A DNA stretch of 64,000 nucleotides, taken from the NCBI GenBank assembly GCA_913043025.1, contig CAJWLM010000003.1, positions 124,001 to 188,000 on the forward strand, given 5' to 3'. Under the pieces are notes generated by a model. It worked only from the letters and a program-made list of their open reading frames with translations, was not told the origin of the DNA and made no database searches. The position numbers and the translations under genes are program-made. Position 1 is the stretch's first letter. Every line of letters begins with the position of its first letter. Of the stretch, positions 1-12,864 are shown piece by piece. This DNA comes from an uncultured Rhodospirillaceae bacterium (lineage in GTDB: Bacteria > Pseudomonadota > Alphaproteobacteria > UBA8366).

Positions 1-194
1 GAAAACAAGCCATCGTATACTTTTTGCCCTGATAATGCTGCCAATGAGAGCGGCGTCACGAATTCCGAACCGCCTTGTGTGAGCAAACATGTAACACTGC
101 AACCACTTTCTCGAAGCCGCCGAACCAAATCTGGAGTCTTATAAGCCGCAATTCCACCGGGAATAATCAGTAGTATACGTTTTTCACTGGACAA
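1..194 (-). CDS. coaBC: CoaBC (Dfp) phosphopantothenoylcysteine decarboxylase/synthetase, N-terminal part
   Basis: Only the first ~64 codons are inside the window; the gene runs off the left edge. Translation of the minus strand gives RILLIIPGGIAAYKTPDLV, then RRLRESGCSVTCLLTQ and EFVTPLSLAALSGQKVYDGLF, the FMN-binding flavoprotein start typical of CoaC/Dfp, which decarboxylates phosphopantothenoylcysteine in coenzyme A synthesis. The open frame extends a little upstream, but the only usual start codon is TTG at 194, preceded by a GAGG about 9 bases away. It lies downstream of ubiB on the same strand, an order common in Alphaproteobacteria. Start codon is uncertain. Confidence 0.85.
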   Translation of the reverse strand, partial: MSSEKRILLIIPGGIAAYKTPDLVRRLRESGCSVTCLLTQGGSEFVTPLSLAALSGQKVYDGLF

Positions 195-383
195 AGCTCG
201 GAGCCTCGAAAATTGAACGACCGCCGCAATCTACAGTGTATGAGTGTTAATAGGAAATATATTTTTTCAAAAGCCGTTTTTATACACTAGCACAGACCCA
301 AAAAATCAATATTATTGAAATAGTAATAACTTTTTGTAAATTTATATTTAATAATTTAAATAAATATGTAATAAAAGTTGTTT
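195..383. other. AT-rich spacer between ubiB and coaBC
   Basis: No gene seen. Bases 240-383 are markedly richer in A and T than the flanks. It holds a perfect short palindrome, TCAATA-T-TATTGA, at 306-318. It could carry the coaBC promoter, but no convincing -35/-10 pair was picked out. Confidence 0.4.
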
Positions 384-1934
384 TTACTGTGATTTTAACA
401 AATATCCTAAAATAAATGAGGCTGCAGAGAAAGTTATTATTACGGCGGCAGAAACGGGAAGCCGAAACCTATGACGAAGACTAGAAACCACAGACCAAAA
501 CTGCCCTTTATCTGTCTGACCTCCAGCATTTTCCTCTGCACGCTGTATCAGCGCATCAACTCGTGCAACCAAGTGGGGCAATCGAAGGCAAAGCGATGAA
601 AACTCTTCTACCCCCCCCAAAAACCTAGCTTGCGGACCACGATTCCGTCTCATCCAACCCTCAATCAGTGGTCGAGCTAAAATCCAGATGTTTGAATCCG
701 CATCGAGCTTGCGGCCTACCCCTTCTGCAACCAACATATTCTTTTGCAACAGAAGAAGTTGCGGCTGAACCTCCATCTGAAAGTCCTCTGCCGTCCTAAA
801 TAATCGAGCTAAGAGACCCGCGATTGATACCTGGTTCAATGGACGATCAAAAAGTGGCTCAGCAACCGCGCGCAAAGATAAAGCAAAAGCATCGCGTGAC
901 TGACTAGCCGGAACCAAACCTGCATCAAAATGGATGTCTGCTACCCTTTTATAATCTCTCTGCAAGAAGGCCATCAACATATCCGCCAGATAGAACCGGG
1001 TCGCTTGGTCAAGACGTCCCATAATTCCAAAATCTACCGGTACCAGCGTGCCTTCAGGAGTAACAAACATATTTCCGGGATGCATATCCCCATGGAAAAA
1101 GCCATCCCGAAACACCTGTTGAAAAAAGACTCCGGCAGAATTCTTTAAAATCTCACGGCGATCGAGGCCTAACTGGCTGATTTTCTCTACATCGTCAATG
1201 CGAATACCATCAATCCACTCGATGGTAAGCACTCGTTCACTGGTTCGATTCCAATCAACTTCAGGTACTTTGAACCCAACATCGCTTGCTGTAGCTAATG
1301 CTAATTCCGACGCCGATGCAGCCTCCAACCTCAGATCCAATTCAGTATGCACTATCTCCTTAAAGCGATCTACAACCGCCTTTGGCTTGTAACGAGCAAA
1401 ATTTGGCAGCATCAGTTCAACAGTGTTGGCCAACCAAATGAACAGATCAAGATCTTTAGCAAAAGCGGCCTCGACATCAGGTCGCAAAATTTTAACGGCG
1501 ACTAATTGCCCGTCAATCGTCTCAGCTGAATGAACCTGCGCTATCGATGCTGCGGCTACTGGTTTAGGATTAAAATGCCTAAATATTTTCTCAACTTTGT
1601 CACCCAGCTCTCGCTCAAGGGTTTCTATTGCTAGGGAGCCATCAAATGCCGGCATATTGTCTTGTAATAGGGCAAGATCATCCGCCGCCTTGTCGCCAAT
1701 AAGATCTGAACGAACGGCTAATGTTTGCCCAAATTTTACAAAACTCGGACCTAGTTCTTGAAGGGCTTCAGCCAAACGTTGGCCGAGCCCGCCTGGCTGA
1801 TCCCTGCGTCGAAACAAGAAAATGATAGCCCGCACGAAAATTGATTGTCTCTCTGAAGACGGTAAAACATCGTAACGACCGAGAACGCGTAGAATACGGA
1901 TCAAACGGAAACTGTTTACGACCAATTTTAACAT
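384..1934 (-). CDS. ubiB: UbiB, ubiquinone biosynthesis ABC1/ADCK-family ATPase
   Basis: A 516-residue protein of the UbiB/ADCK atypical kinase family, which supports ubiquinone assembly at the inner membrane. The family KxGQ motif is visible (SFVKFGQTLAVRSDL, about residues 64-78), as are an Ala-rich loop (VAAASIAQVHSA), the lysine region VAVKILRP, the catalytic-loop HGDMHPGN and metal-binding DFG (VPVDFGIMGRL). Hydrophobic segments near the C terminus (VSAAVIITFSAASFILGYLL) fit the expected membrane anchor. It follows ubiE with a 15-base gap, consistent with a ubiE-ubiB-coaBC transcript. ATG start and full family length. Confidence 0.95.
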   Translation of the reverse strand: MLKLVVNSFRLIRILRVLGRYDVLPSSERQSIFVRAIIFLFRRRDQPGGLGQRLAEALQELGPSFVKFGQTLAVRSDLIGDKAADDLALLQDNMPAFDGSLAIETLERELGDKVEKIFRHFNPKPVAAASIAQVHSAETIDGQLVAVKILRPDVEAAFAKDLDLFIWLANTVELMLPNFARYKPKAVVDRFKEIVHTELDLRLEAASASELALATASDVGFKVPEVDWNRTSERVLTIEWIDGIRIDDVEKISQLGLDRREILKNSAGVFFQQVFRDGFFHGDMHPGNMFVTPEGTLVPVDFGIMGRLDQATRFYLADMLMAFLQRDYKRVADIHFDAGLVPASQSRDAFALSLRAVAEPLFDRPLNQVSIAGLLARLFRTAEDFQMEVQPQLLLLQKNMLVAEGVGRKLDADSNIWILARPLIEGWMRRNRGPQARFLGGVEEFSSLCLRLPHLVARVDALIQRAEENAGGQTDKGQFWSVVSSLRHRFRLPVSAAVIITFSAASFILGYLLKSQ

Positions 1935-1949
1935 AATCTCAACAAGTTG

Positions 1950-2696
1950 TTAAACTCGCCAAGCGGAATGCAAGGCAACCACGCCACTAGACAAATCGCG
2001 CCATGTAACACCACAAAATCCTGCATCCTCCATCATAAGTGCCAGTTCTGATTGGGTTGGAAAACGGCGGATGCTCTCTGCTAAATACTTGTAGGATTCT
2101 GCGTCTCTTGCTACCCATCTTCCAAGGGCCGGCAAAACATTAAAAGAATAGATATCGTAAAGATTGGCTAACCAAGGCAAGGTAACATGGCTAAACTCTA
2201 GGCAAAGTAAATGGCCGCCTGGTTTCAGCACCCTCCGTGCCTCCCGAAGTGCCATATCTAGTCGGGTAACATTTCTGAGCCCAAATGCTACCGTATATGA
2301 ATCGGTGCAACTGTCTTTAAGCGGCAATTGTTCTGCGTCGCCAACACACCAATCACATCCTGTTAGTAATCCATGGTCCAACGACCTATCACGACCTACG
2401 TTCAGCATGCGTTCATTTATGTCACACACCGTTACATTTCCCCCCCCGGCTGATTTAAAACGTCTTGCAATATCCCCAGTGCCTCCCGCAACGTCCAAAA
2501 GCGTCATCGATGAAGAAGGACGTAACCAATCAATGAGCGCATTCTTCCACAACCGATGTAAGCCACCGGACATCAGGTCATTCATCAAATCGTACCGAGG
2601 CGCCACAGAATTAAAGACGGACCTAACGAGTTTGGTTTTGTCCTCCACAGGGACATCACGATAGCCAAATGAAGTCATATCTTGAATTTTGTTCAT
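1950..2696 (-). CDS. ubiE: UbiE, demethylmenaquinone/2-methoxy-6-polyprenyl-1,4-benzoquinol methyltransferase
   Basis: SAM-dependent C-methyltransferase of ubiquinone synthesis. The sequence shows the UbiE signature region (KTKLVRSVFNSVAPRYDLMNDLMS), the SAM-binding loop LLDVAGGTGDIA and the second family block RNVTRLDMALREARRVLKPGG. I chose the ATG at 2696 (248 residues), because homologues begin near this point and an in-frame upstream start at 2822 would run into the divergent mutM gene. It heads the minus-strand ubiE-ubiB pair; the 82-base gap to mutM must hold both divergent promoters. Confidence 0.94.
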   Translation of the reverse strand: MNKIQDMTSFGYRDVPVEDKTKLVRSVFNSVAPRYDLMNDLMSGGLHRLWKNALIDWLRPSSSMTLLDVAGGTGDIARRFKSAGGGNVTVCDINERMLNVGRDRSLDHGLLTGCDWCVGDAEQLPLKDSCTDSYTVAFGLRNVTRLDMALREARRVLKPGGHLLCLEFSHVTLPWLANLYDIYSFNVLPALGRWVARDAESYKYLAESIRRFPTQSELALMMEDAGFCGVTWRDLSSGVVALHSAWRV

Positions 2697-2778
2697 AGTC
2701 AGCCGCAAATCTTTTGAAAATAAATACCTTTTAATGGAACGATAGCCTACTGGCTTCAGCTTTGCTAGAAAAGCAATT

Positions 2779-3633
2779 ATGCCAGAATTACCCGAAGTTG
2801 AAACTGTGTGTGCCGGTCTCAAGCCAGCCCTTGTAGGTCAAAAGTTAGTTGGTATTGAGCAAAGGCGCAAGGATTTGAGGTTTCCCCTTCCTGCAAATTT
2901 TGTAGCCACTTTATCAGGAAAAATTGTAAAAGCAGTGCGCCGGCGCGCAAAATTTATATTGATACACCTCGACAGCGGTTTTGTCTTAATGATTCACCTT
3001 GGCATGTCGGGACGAATAACGGTTTACCCCGACGATGCCCCGCCAGCAGGGCGCCATGACCATATCGAATTTTTAACGGAGAAAGGTGTTACAATCCGAT
3101 ATTGTGACCCTCGACGGTTTGGTTTTATGGATCTAGTTCCAGGCAGTAGCTATGCCGAGCACCCCATGATACGCCATTTAGGACCCGAACCACTTACCGC
3201 AGACTTTAATGTAACAAGTTTTAATAATAAGTTGAACGGACGGAAAATACCCATAAAAACTGCACTACTGGATCAGAGAATCGTCGCTGGACTTGGAAAT
3301 ATTTATGCCTGTGAAGCACTATTCAAAGCTCGCATATCGCCCAAAAGGATTGCGCATAGCATCCCAGGGGAACGATCCAAGAGACTCGTAGTAGCAATCA
3401 AAGAAGTGCTGCATGCTGCAATTACTGCTGGAGGATCTAGCCTTAAAGATTTTACTGGGACCGATGGAAACCTTGGCTACTTCCAGACTCAATGGGCTGT
3501 CTATGGCCGAGCGGGGGAAAAATGTCATGCCATTTGCTGCGGGCCTGCTAAAACATGGTATTGTGAGCATGCTATCAAGCGAATTGTGCAATCAGGGCGC
3601 TCTACTTTTTATTGTTCAAAGTGCCAACGGTAA
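2779..3633 (+). CDS. mutM: MutM (Fpg), formamidopyrimidine-DNA glycosylase
   Basis: Base-excision repair glycosylase/AP lyase that removes 8-oxoguanine. The N terminus MPELPEVETV supplies the catalytic Pro2 and Glu3; LGMSGR and GLGNIYACEALF are family blocks, and the C-terminal zinc-finger region ends GRSTFYCSKCQR. The first half of the finger reads EKCHAICCG with extra residues before IKRIV, so the first Cys pair is spaced differently from the usual C-x2-C; some alphaproteobacterial MutM proteins are similarly expanded here. 284 residues, ATG start, divergent from ubiE. Confidence 0.95.
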   Translation: MPELPEVETVCAGLKPALVGQKLVGIEQRRKDLRFPLPANFVATLSGKIVKAVRRRAKFILIHLDSGFVLMIHLGMSGRITVYPDDAPPAGRHDHIEFLTEKGVTIRYCDPRRFGFMDLVPGSSYAEHPMIRHLGPEPLTADFNVTSFNNKLNGRKIPIKTALLDQRIVAGLGNIYACEALFKARISPKRIAHSIPGERSKRLVVAIKEVLHAAITAGGSSLKDFTGTDGNLGYFQTQWAVYGRAGEKCHAICCGPAKTWYCEHAIKRIVQSGRSTFYCSKCQR

Positions 3634-3647
3634 GGGTAAGAGACATC

Positions 3648-4007
3648 ATGCAGAAATTTATAGTAATTCTTGGATTCATATCGATTTTGAGTTCAATAAA
3701 TGTACATGCGGAGCCTGGTACTTTTCTACCCGGGTTTGAGGACATTCCCCTGATGACGGGGCTCAAACCTCAAAAGAATAGGGACTTTATATTTGACACG
3801 CCAAGTGGTCGCATAATTGAAGAAACAGCTTTTGGCAACTCATCCAGAGCGCAGGTTACTCAATTCTACGATTCAACACTACCCGAACTTGGCTGGAAAA
3901 AGATTGGTAGTCGCATATTTGAAAGGGATGGCGAACGCCTTAACATTAAGTGTTACGGCCAAGACGGAGACCTTTCCGTGCGTTTTACTCTTACCCCAGG
4001 CAAATAA
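3648..4007 (+). CDS. Small exported protein of unknown function
   Basis: 119 residues starting at the ATG at 3648, with GGGTAAG about 8 bases upstream; an earlier in-frame start would overlap mutM. An N-terminal signal peptide is clear (MQKFIVILGFISILSSINVHA then EPG), so the mature part is probably periplasmic. The remainder has the pattern IPLMTGLKP...FDTPSGRIIEETAFG...QVTQFYDSTLPELGWKK...FERDGERLNI, which I recognise as a conserved but unnamed family often sitting between mutM and enoyl-CoA hydratase in this group. No catalytic motif is visible; function unknown. Confidence 0.75.
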   Translation: MQKFIVILGFISILSSINVHAEPGTFLPGFEDIPLMTGLKPQKNRDFIFDTPSGRIIEETAFGNSSRAQVTQFYDSTLPELGWKKIGSRIFERDGERLNIKCYGQDGDLSVRFTLTPGK

Positions 4008-4086
4008 TTGCCTAAAATTAAGGATAATATAATACAAACGTGATCTCAATAACGATCAAGTTAGCGCCAGAGGAAACCTATTAGAA

Positions 4087-4863
4087 ATGCCTTACGAACA
4101 TATTGTCACAACAGCACAGGGACCGGTAGGTGTCATTACACTCAACAGGCCTAATGCAATGAATGCATTGTGCGCCGACTTAATTGACCAATTATGTATC
4201 TCAATTGACAAATTTGAAGATGATAAATCCATAAAGTCGATGGTACTGACAGGCGGTGATAAAATATTCGCTGCGGGCGCCGATATTAAAGAGATGCAGG
4301 ATAAGGGCTTTATGGATGTCTATTTGGCTGACTTCATAACCAAAGGTTGGGAACGAGTAGCAAGTTGCCGTAAGCCTATTATCGCTGCTGTCTCTGGATA
4401 TGCTTTGGGTGGCGGGTGTGAGTTAGCGATGATGTGCGACTTCATCCTCGCGGACGAAAGTGCAAAATTTGGCCAACCTGAAATCAATATAGGTGCAATA
4501 CCAGGCGCCGGAGGAACTCAACGGTTAGCCCGCGCCATCGGGAAATCAAAGACGATGGAGATGTGCTTGACAGGGCGCATGATGGATGCGGAAGAGGCAG
4601 AGCGATCAGGTTTGGTGAGTCGTATTATACCGGCAGAAGATTTACTTTCTGAGGCCATTAAGACTGCGGAAAAGATCGCATCAATGTCCCTACCAATAGC
4701 TATTTTAGCTAAAGAGTCAGTCAATCGAGCCTTTGAAACTTCTTTAGCAGAGGGTTTATTGTTTGAGCGCAGGGCGTTTCACTCAACTTTCGCAACCAAA
4801 GATCAAAAAGAGGGAATGAGCGCATTTGTCGCGAAGCGCAAACCTAAATTTAAAGATTGCTGA
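4087..4863 (+). CDS. Enoyl-CoA hydratase (crotonase family)
   Basis: 258 residues. Hydrates 2-enoyl-CoA to 3-hydroxyacyl-CoA in beta-oxidation or related acyl-CoA pathways. The oxyanion-hole block FAAGADIKEM and the active-site segment GYALGGGCELAMMCDFILADE, followed by FGQPEINIGAIPGAGGTQRL, carry the two glutamates expected of a true short-chain enoyl-CoA hydratase (in GGGCE and QPE). Full length. It stands alone on the plus strand before rpsT, an arrangement conserved upstream of dnaA in related genomes. The exact acyl chain preference cannot be read from sequence. Confidence 0.9.
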   Translation: MPYEHIVTTAQGPVGVITLNRPNAMNALCADLIDQLCISIDKFEDDKSIKSMVLTGGDKIFAAGADIKEMQDKGFMDVYLADFITKGWERVASCRKPIIAAVSGYALGGGCELAMMCDFILADESAKFGQPEINIGAIPGAGGTQRLARAIGKSKTMEMCLTGRMMDAEEAERSGLVSRIIPAEDLLSEAIKTAEKIASMSLPIAILAKESVNRAFETSLAEGLLFERRAFHSTFATKDQKEGMSAFVAKRKPKFKDC

Positions 4864-4995
4864 CGGAGCCACAAGTCTCGATCAAATAGATAGAGAATTT
4901 GGCACAGTTCGAAGCGCTTGACGGCACGTGGTCAGAGGTCTATAAGCCGCAAACAAATCGTAATATATTCAAAACAGCAATAGCAAAAATACACC

Positions 4996-5262
4996 ATGGC
5001 ACAAACAGCTTCTGTAAAAAAACGGGTGCGCCAAGCCGTAAAAAAAAGCGCGCGCAACAGCTCGCGAGTTAATCGCATACGTACCTTTGTCCGGAAGGTA
5101 GAGGAAGCCATTATCAATGGTAACAAGGCGGCAGCTTCGGAAGCCATGAAGCTAGCTATGCCGGAAATGCATCGTGGTGTAAGCAAGGGCGTGCTTCGCA
5201 AGAATACCGTTGCTCGAAAGTTATCGCGTTTAAACAAACGTATTCGCGGTCTCGAAATTTAA
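4996..5262 (+). CDS. rpsT: 30S ribosomal protein S20
   Basis: 88 residues, very Lys/Arg rich. Begins MAQTASVKKRVRQAVKKSAR and continues NSSRVNRIRTFVRKVEEAI, matching bacterial S20, a primary 16S rRNA-binding protein of the small subunit. The C-terminal segment MHRGVSKGVLRKNTVARKLSRLNKRI is also diagnostic. ATG start; no strong Shine-Dalgarno is visible in the A-rich leader. Confidence 0.96.
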   Translation: MAQTASVKKRVRQAVKKSARNSSRVNRIRTFVRKVEEAIINGNKAAASEAMKLAMPEMHRGVSKGVLRKNTVARKLSRLNKRIRGLEI

Positions 5263-5799
5263 AGAGTCCCAACAGTTTCCCAACCGAGTCGGGGCTAACA
5301 TCGCAATACCACAGCGTTTACTGGCTAATTTTCTTTGGGGTTGGCTATTAAACTTTCTTTTTCCTTCTCCAAGACGACTAAAACAAACCCATTTTAAGAG
5401 TCATGAGGTTGTCAACAACTTTATTTTCGATTCTTTAGCTATTTACAGATGAAACTCATTGCAGTGCATTTGGGCGGTGTTTACAGTGTTGTTTCTGCCC
5501 TTCAGGGAGGTCAGTGAGAATCAGCACCTCGTTAGATACATTTTTGGTTTTTAACGAGGTATAAAAAAACAGAGAAGTAGCACGTTTAGAGATTTACTGA
5601 GGTCGTTGAGATAAAAAATCTATGGTGGTCCTGGAAGGTGCCACCCATCAACCATAACTACTCTAATTATGTTGTTACCAAGTTCTCACAGCCGCGCGAT
5701 TGCATCTGCTTTATGCATGAATGCAGTCTCGAGCCAACTATTTCCTGGCGAGCAGTTCGTGATTTCGGGGCCTACGGGTCTGTTGGGGATACACAGTAG
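5263..5799. other. Long dnaA upstream region without a gene
   Basis: 537 bases with no credible coding frame. It contains the inverted repeat listed separately (5526-5560) and a weaker GGTGG/CCACC pair at 5624-5628/5641-5645. I found no clear TTATCCACA-type DnaA boxes, so I do not call an origin here, although position before dnaA makes it a candidate. It should contain the dnaA promoter and any rpsT terminator; neither could be pinned down. Confidence 0.4.
5526..5560 (+). repeat. Inverted repeat in the dnaA upstream region
   Basis: ACCTCGTTA (5526-5534) and TAACGAGGT (5552-5560) form a perfect 9-bp stem with a 17-base T-rich loop. No T-run follows the stem on either strand, so it does not look like an intrinsic terminator. 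It may be an operator or a structured dnaA leader. Confidence 0.5.
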
Positions 5800-7149
5800 A
5801 TGTCAGAAACTTTGCCTGCGCAATGGGCTCGAATTCGAAGCCGACTGCGAGCTGAATATGGAGAAGCCGCCTATAGAAGCTGGCTGAAACCACTTACTTT
5901 GAGCGGAACCTCAGATGAGGTCGTTCAGTTAACTGTGCCAACTCGCTTCATGAGAGATTGGGTGGAAGCACAATATGGCGAAAGATTGTTAAGCCTGTGG
6001 ACCGGTGAAAATGCCTCCATCAAGAATGTTGACATTCTGCTTGAGGGGAGCGCCGCAGCGCAGCTCGTAGAGAGTCAAGCAGCAACCATGCAGGCAGCAG
6101 CTGTCACTGAGGCACGACAAGCAGACATCAGTGCTCCTTTAGATCCTCGATTCACTTTCGACAATTTCATTGTTGGAAAGCCAAACGAGCTGGCATTTGC
6201 TGCCGCGCGACGCGTTGCCGAGGCAGCAACGGTTCCCTTTAATCCATTATTTCTATACGGCGGTGTGGGGCTTGGAAAAACGCATCTTTTACATGCAATA
6301 GCTTGGCATATAAGGAAGCGAACCCCTGAGCGCCGCGTGGTCTATTTATCGGCTGAGAAATTTATGTATCAGTTCATACGCGCACTCCGATACAAAGATA
6401 CAGTGGCCTTTAAAGAACAATTCAGAAGCGTCGATGTTTTAATGATTGATGATGTCCAGTTTATTGCTGGCAAAGACAACACGCAGGAAGAGTTCTTTCA
6501 CACCTTCAATGCGCTAGTCGACCAAAACCATCAAGTGATCATCTCCGCAGACAAATCACCAAATGATCTAGAGGGCATGGAAGACAGGATGAAATCACGC
6601 TTGGGCTGGGGCCTGGTGGCTGACATTCACCCTACAACTTACGAATTGCGGCTTGGGATATTACAAGTAAAAGCTGAGCAGCTTGAAGCCGAAATACCTC
6701 CAAAAGTTATGGAGTTCTTGGCACACAAGATAACTTCCAATGTACGGGAGCTAGAGGGAGCCTTGAATCGCATCGTGGCGTATGCAAATTTGGTTGGCCG
6801 ATCGGTCAGTCTTGAAGGAACCCAAGAGGTTTTACACGATATACTCCGCGCAAATGACCGGCGAGTAACAATCGAAGAAATTCAGAAGAGAGTTGCCGAA
6901 CACTACAACATACGGCAGTCGGAAATGTACTCCTCGCGTCGCGCGCGCGCGGTTGCTCGGCCTCGCCAGGTAGCAATGTACCTTTCAAAGCAATTGACCT
7001 CTCGTTCCTTACCAGAAATTGGTCGGAAATTTGGTGGCCGCGACCACACAACGGTGATGCATGCGGTGCGTAAAGTAGAGGAGTTGCGTGTTACCGACAA
7101 TAGCTTTGCTGAGGATATCGAGTTGTTACGACGCATGCTAGAGGGCTGA
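5800..7149 (+). CDS. dnaA: DnaA, chromosomal replication initiator
   Basis: 449 residues. AAA+ ATPase that opens the replication origin. Domain I is at the N terminus (WARIRSRLRAEYGEAAYRSWLKPL), a short linker follows, the AAA+ core starts near residue 117 (DPRFTFDNFIVGKPNELAFAAA without gaps to the family), Walker A is GGVGLGKTHLLHA, Walker B is VLMIDDVQF, and domain IV carries the box-recognition signature GRDHTTVMHAV. The linker (domain II) is short. ATG start; the upstream ORF overlapping its first codons is not real. First gene of dnaA-dnaN-recF-gyrB. Confidence 0.97.
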   Translation: MSETLPAQWARIRSRLRAEYGEAAYRSWLKPLTLSGTSDEVVQLTVPTRFMRDWVEAQYGERLLSLWTGENASIKNVDILLEGSAAAQLVESQAATMQAAAVTEARQADISAPLDPRFTFDNFIVGKPNELAFAAARRVAEAATVPFNPLFLYGGVGLGKTHLLHAIAWHIRKRTPERRVVYLSAEKFMYQFIRALRYKDTVAFKEQFRSVDVLMIDDVQFIAGKDNTQEEFFHTFNALVDQNHQVIISADKSPNDLEGMEDRMKSRLGWGLVADIHPTTYELRLGILQVKAEQLEAEIPPKVMEFLAHKITSNVRELEGALNRIVAYANLVGRSVSLEGTQEVLHDILRANDRRVTIEEIQKRVAEHYNIRQSEMYSSRRARAVARPRQVAMYLSKQLTSRSLPEIGRKFGGRDHTTVMHAVRKVEELRVTDNSFAEDIELLRRMLEG

Positions 7150-7397
7150 GCTAGTGTAATTTGCACGCATTCTAGCAATCCGATTATTTGTGGTAACTTA
7201 TACATATAAAACATATAGATAGGACTTCCCGAGTGGAATCCTGAGCTTGGAAAATTGCTGCAGGCCCGCTACTCCTATGCTATAAATCATTTTATTATAA
7301 AGGCGATGTTTAGAGGTATGATGACACACCTCTAAGTTAGGCTCTGAAGGCACGTTTATTACGATATGGATAATTTCGATAGAAAATGGGAGACACG
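7150..7397 (+). other. dnaA-dnaN intergenic region
   Basis: A 248-base spacer with no gene. One near-match to a DnaA box on the minus strand (TATGGATAA at 7365-7373, one mismatch to TGTGGATAA) lies just upstream of dnaN; a single site is not enough to claim an origin. It probably carries a separate dnaN promoter. Confidence 0.35.
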
Positions 7398-8516
7398 ATG
7401 AAACTGACGATTGAACGCGCAGCATTGCTACGATCACTGAATCACGTGCAGAGTGTCGTAGAACGACGCAATACAATTCCCATCCTCTCAAATGTACATT
7501 TCAATGTTCAAGAAGAGCGGCTAGCAATGACCGCAACAGACATGGATCTTGCTATTATCGAGACTGTCGATGCCGCGCCAAAAAGTGGAGGAGCAACTAC
7601 CGCACCGGCGCACACGCTTTACGACATAGTTCGAAAGTTGCCCGAAGGTGCACAAATAGGCTTGGATGCAAATGGCGAAGAAGATCGCCTAATTCTTATG
7701 TCTGGGCGATCGCGATTTACCCTGCAAACCCTCCCAACAGCTGACTTTCCACAGATGACGGACGGCGATCTACCAGCCGTTTTCAAGTTACCTGCAGACG
7801 AGCTAAGAATGCTTATAGATCGAACTCGATTTGCAATATCTACCGAGGAAACACGCTATTACCTAAATGGCTTGTACGTTCACAAAGCCGAGGCCAATGG
7901 AATCCCAGTTTTGCGTGTGGTAGCAACTGATGGCCATCGCCTCGCGAGAGTAGAAATGCCGCTGCCAAATGGCGCAAGCGATATGCCAGGAATAATTGTA
8001 CCGCGCAAAGCAATAAACGAGCTCCGGAAACTAATTGACGAAACTGAGGATGATGTTGAAATAGCCCTGTCTGACACCAAAATTCGCTTCAGCTTCGACA
8101 ATGTGGTGCTAAGCTCCAAACTTATTGATGGTACCTTCCCCGACTACGATCGCGTGATTCCCGACGGCAATGACAAAACACTGGAAGTAAATTGTGAAGA
8201 CTTCGCAGCTGCCGTAGATAGAGTGGCAACAATCTCAACTGATAAGTCTCGAGCTATTAAATTATCGGTGGACGCTGGCACTATTGTTCTTTCGGCATCT
8301 AGCCCCGAAAGCGGCACAGCGTCAGAAGAAATAGAAGTTGATTATTCCCAAGGGCCTATAGAAATTGGTTTTAATGCTCGGTATTTGTTGGATATTGCAC
8401 AGCAGATAGAAGGCACAATGGCTCAATTTGTTATGGCAGACTCGGCTTCTCCTACAATTGTAAGAGATACTGACGACCCTACCTCATTGTATGTCTTAAT
8501 GCCGATGCGTGTGTAG
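7398..8516 (+). CDS. dnaN: DnaN, DNA polymerase III sliding clamp (beta)
   Basis: 372 residues from the ATG at 7398, preceded by GGGAGA at good spacing; an in-frame ATG four codons earlier is less likely because that GGGAGA lies within it. Begins MKLTIERAALLRSLNHVQSVVERRNTIPILSN, typical of the clamp, and shows ATDMDLAI, FPDYDRVIP and the C-terminal YVLMPMRV. Forms the dimeric ring that tethers polymerase III and other repair partners. Immediately followed by recF with no gap. Confidence 0.96.
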   Translation: MKLTIERAALLRSLNHVQSVVERRNTIPILSNVHFNVQEERLAMTATDMDLAIIETVDAAPKSGGATTAPAHTLYDIVRKLPEGAQIGLDANGEEDRLILMSGRSRFTLQTLPTADFPQMTDGDLPAVFKLPADELRMLIDRTRFAISTEETRYYLNGLYVHKAEANGIPVLRVVATDGHRLARVEMPLPNGASDMPGIIVPRKAINELRKLIDETEDDVEIALSDTKIRFSFDNVVLSSKLIDGTFPDYDRVIPDGNDKTLEVNCEDFAAAVDRVATISTDKSRAIKLSVDAGTIVLSASSPESGTASEEIEVDYSQGPIEIGFNARYLLDIAQQIEGTMAQFVMADSASPTIVRDTDDPTSLYVLMPMRV

Positions 8517-12214
<3,698 letters not shown>

Positions 12215-12312
12215 AGAATTAGTCGCTTTTGGAAAGCAAACGCAGGTTTACATTGAGTTATGTTCACGTGTGAGATATTGGTAGCAAGAAAGGTCGATAA
12301 ATAGGTAGGTGG

Positions 12313-12840
12313 TTGGTTTTGAATTTAAAAAAACAGTCTAGCTACAGCTTTGAAGATTTAATCGAATGCGCTCACGGACGACTTTTTGGTCCCGGCAACG
12401 CACAGTTGCCGTTACCTCCTATGTTGATGATTGACCGTATTACGCACATCTCTGATGATGGCGGAAACTTCGGCAAAGGAGAAATAGTAGCTGAACTTGA
12501 TATCGAGCCGGGCCTTTGGTTTTTTAGTTGCCATTTTGAAGGAGACCCAGTGATGCCAGGTTGTCTTGGGCTTGATGCGATGTGGCAGTTAGTTGGTTTT
12601 TTCCTCGGCTGGAAAGATGGGCCCGGAAAAGGACGCGCGCTTGGAGTTGGTGAAGTTAAATTTACAGGCCAAGTTTTAAAAACTGTCAAAAAAATTACAT
12701 ATCACATTAACATGAAGCGTGTAATTATGCGCAGGTTGGTGATGGGTATAGCAGATGGTGTTCTCAAAGCAGACGGGGAACCAATCTATGAAGTAAAAGA
12801 CATGCGAGTTGGACTGTTTACACCTCAAGAGACAACATAA
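12313..12840 (+). CDS. fabA: FabA, 3-hydroxydecanoyl-ACP dehydratase/isomerase
   Basis: About 175 residues. Makes the cis double bond that starts anaerobic unsaturated fatty acid synthesis. Visible: [39 protein letters not shown] with the active-site His of [11 protein letters not shown], and [12 protein letters not shown]. No ATG is available; the start is TTG at 12313 or, with slightly better spacing from AGGTGG, TTG at 12319. It precedes fabB and fabI on the same strand, the usual alphaproteobacterial unit, but the irr regulator often found upstream is absent. Confidence 0.94.
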   Translation: MVLNLKKQSSYSFEDLIECAHGRLFGPGNAQLPLPPMLMIDRITHISDDGGNFGKGEIVAELDIEPGLWFFSCHFEGDPVMPGCLGLDAMWQLVGFFLGWKDGPGKGRALGVGEVKFTGQVLKTVKKITYHINMKRVIMRRLVMGIADGVLKADGEPIYEVKDMRVGLFTPQETT

Positions 12841-12864
12841 ACACGCGATCTTTTAGGAGTGCAT

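Noticed and set aside
5263-5799. oriC upstream of dnaA
   Set aside because: No cluster of DnaA boxes could be seen; only two-mismatch strings such as TTGTCAACA. Position alone is not enough.
5669-5887. Open frame overlapping the start of dnaA
   Set aside because: Out of frame with dnaA, overlaps its conserved N-terminal codons, and shows no protein-like pattern.
7365-7373. DnaA box before dnaN (TATGGATAA)
   Set aside because: Single site with one mismatch; could be chance in an AT-rich spacer.
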